Below are positions 63,927 through 64,000 of a stretch of 64,000 nucleotides of DNA, in pieces. The notes under the pieces were generated by a model. That model saw only the letters and a list, made by a program, of their open reading frames with translations, was not told the origin of the DNA and did not search any database. Both the position numbers and the translations under genes were made by a program. The DNA is from Acidobacteriota bacterium (GTDB taxonomy: Bacteria > Acidobacteriota > Thermoanaerobaculia > Multivoradales > Multivoraceae), in contig QQVD01000025.1 of assembly GCA_003388555.1 (NCBI GenBank), positions 1 through 64,000 of the forward strand, given 5' to 3'. Within the stretch, counting starts at the first letter, position 1; every line of letters starts with the position of its first letter.

Positions 63927-64000
63927 TCACTCCAGCCAACCGACGATCTCGGCTCGATACCGCCACTCCGGCTCGTGCTGGTCGACCCGTCGCAACAGAT
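63927..64000 (-). CDS. 3' end of a gene entering from the right edge
   Basis: The minus-strand frame ending in TGA at 63929-63927 reads RRVDQHEPEWRYRAEIVGWLE at its C-terminus. The residue mix (charged, with Trp and Tyr) is protein-like and unlike the neighbouring repeat DNA, but only about 23 codons are visible and the family cannot be named. Confidence 0.35.
   Translation of the reverse strand, partial: LLRRVDQHEPEWRYRAEIVGWLE

Noticed and set aside
63703-63966. Minus-strand frame of 87 codons at the right end
   Set aside because: It passes through a known intergenic repeat and lacks coding character; the neighbouring frame ending at 63927 is more protein-like.

Overview
The window is GC-rich chromosomal DNA (roughly 70% G+C by eye) with long genes, short intergenic gaps, many GTG/TTG starts and many 1-11 nt stop/start overlaps. 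The gene mix points to Acidobacteriota, perhaps a Thermoanaerobaculia-like lineage: a very large carboxypeptidase-regulatory-repeat protein, an ADOP-type MacB/FtsX permease, CSLREA and ankyrin secreted proteins, many c-type cytochromes and ECF sigma factors. This assignment is inference; there is no rRNA or other marker gene here. I see no tRNA, rRNA or CRISPR array.

Layout. 1-2215: 3' part of a TonB-dependent receptor gene. 2243-6274 (minus): a compact five-gene cluster made of a persulfide dioxygenase-rhodanese fusion, two YeeE/YedE-type membrane proteins, a UGSC-family protein whose active-site first residue is an in-frame UGA (probable selenocysteine), and its DGLPV-type partner. A TauE/SafE permease is divergent, and a 94-bp nested palindrome lies between the two units. 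7382-15864: an ECF sigma factor with a C-terminal Cys-containing extension, a SWIM-SNF2 helicase, an HD-GYP protein and an ankyrin/beta-propeller protein. 16132-19353: a sigma / anti-sigma / DUF4097 operon.

19428-28256: a branched-chain amino-acid operon (ilvE-ilvB-ilvN-ilvC-leuA-leuC-leuD). It is preceded by a good promoter, a 31-codon leader peptide dense in Val/Leu/Ile codons, and an intrinsic terminator, the layout of a transcription attenuator. ilvD and leuB are not in the cluster.

28638-39257: a secretin-N-like protein, a thiamine-binding MTH1187 protein, a 1443-aa surface protein of repeated beta-sandwich modules, an ankyrin protein coupled to a diheme cytochrome, and a CSLREA protein. 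39675-51860: an ADOP permease, an AtoE fatty-acid transporter, a D-aminoacylase-like lipoprotein, a GFA protein plus hydrolase, a DUF819 permease, a VapBC pair, a flavin monooxygenase and an NTR/TIMP-like secreted protein. 52141-57868: a kinase-M23-aminotransferase fusion, a small Cys-rich membrane protein, and a PPOX-GAF-winged-helix protein. 58045-58830: an internally deleted IS110/IS1111-type element. 59105-60851: two cytochrome c genes. 61046-64000: a sugar transferase and a type II glutamine synthetase with a consensus sigma-54 promoter and three copies of an upstream motif, followed by repeat-rich non-coding DNA and the 3' end of a further gene.
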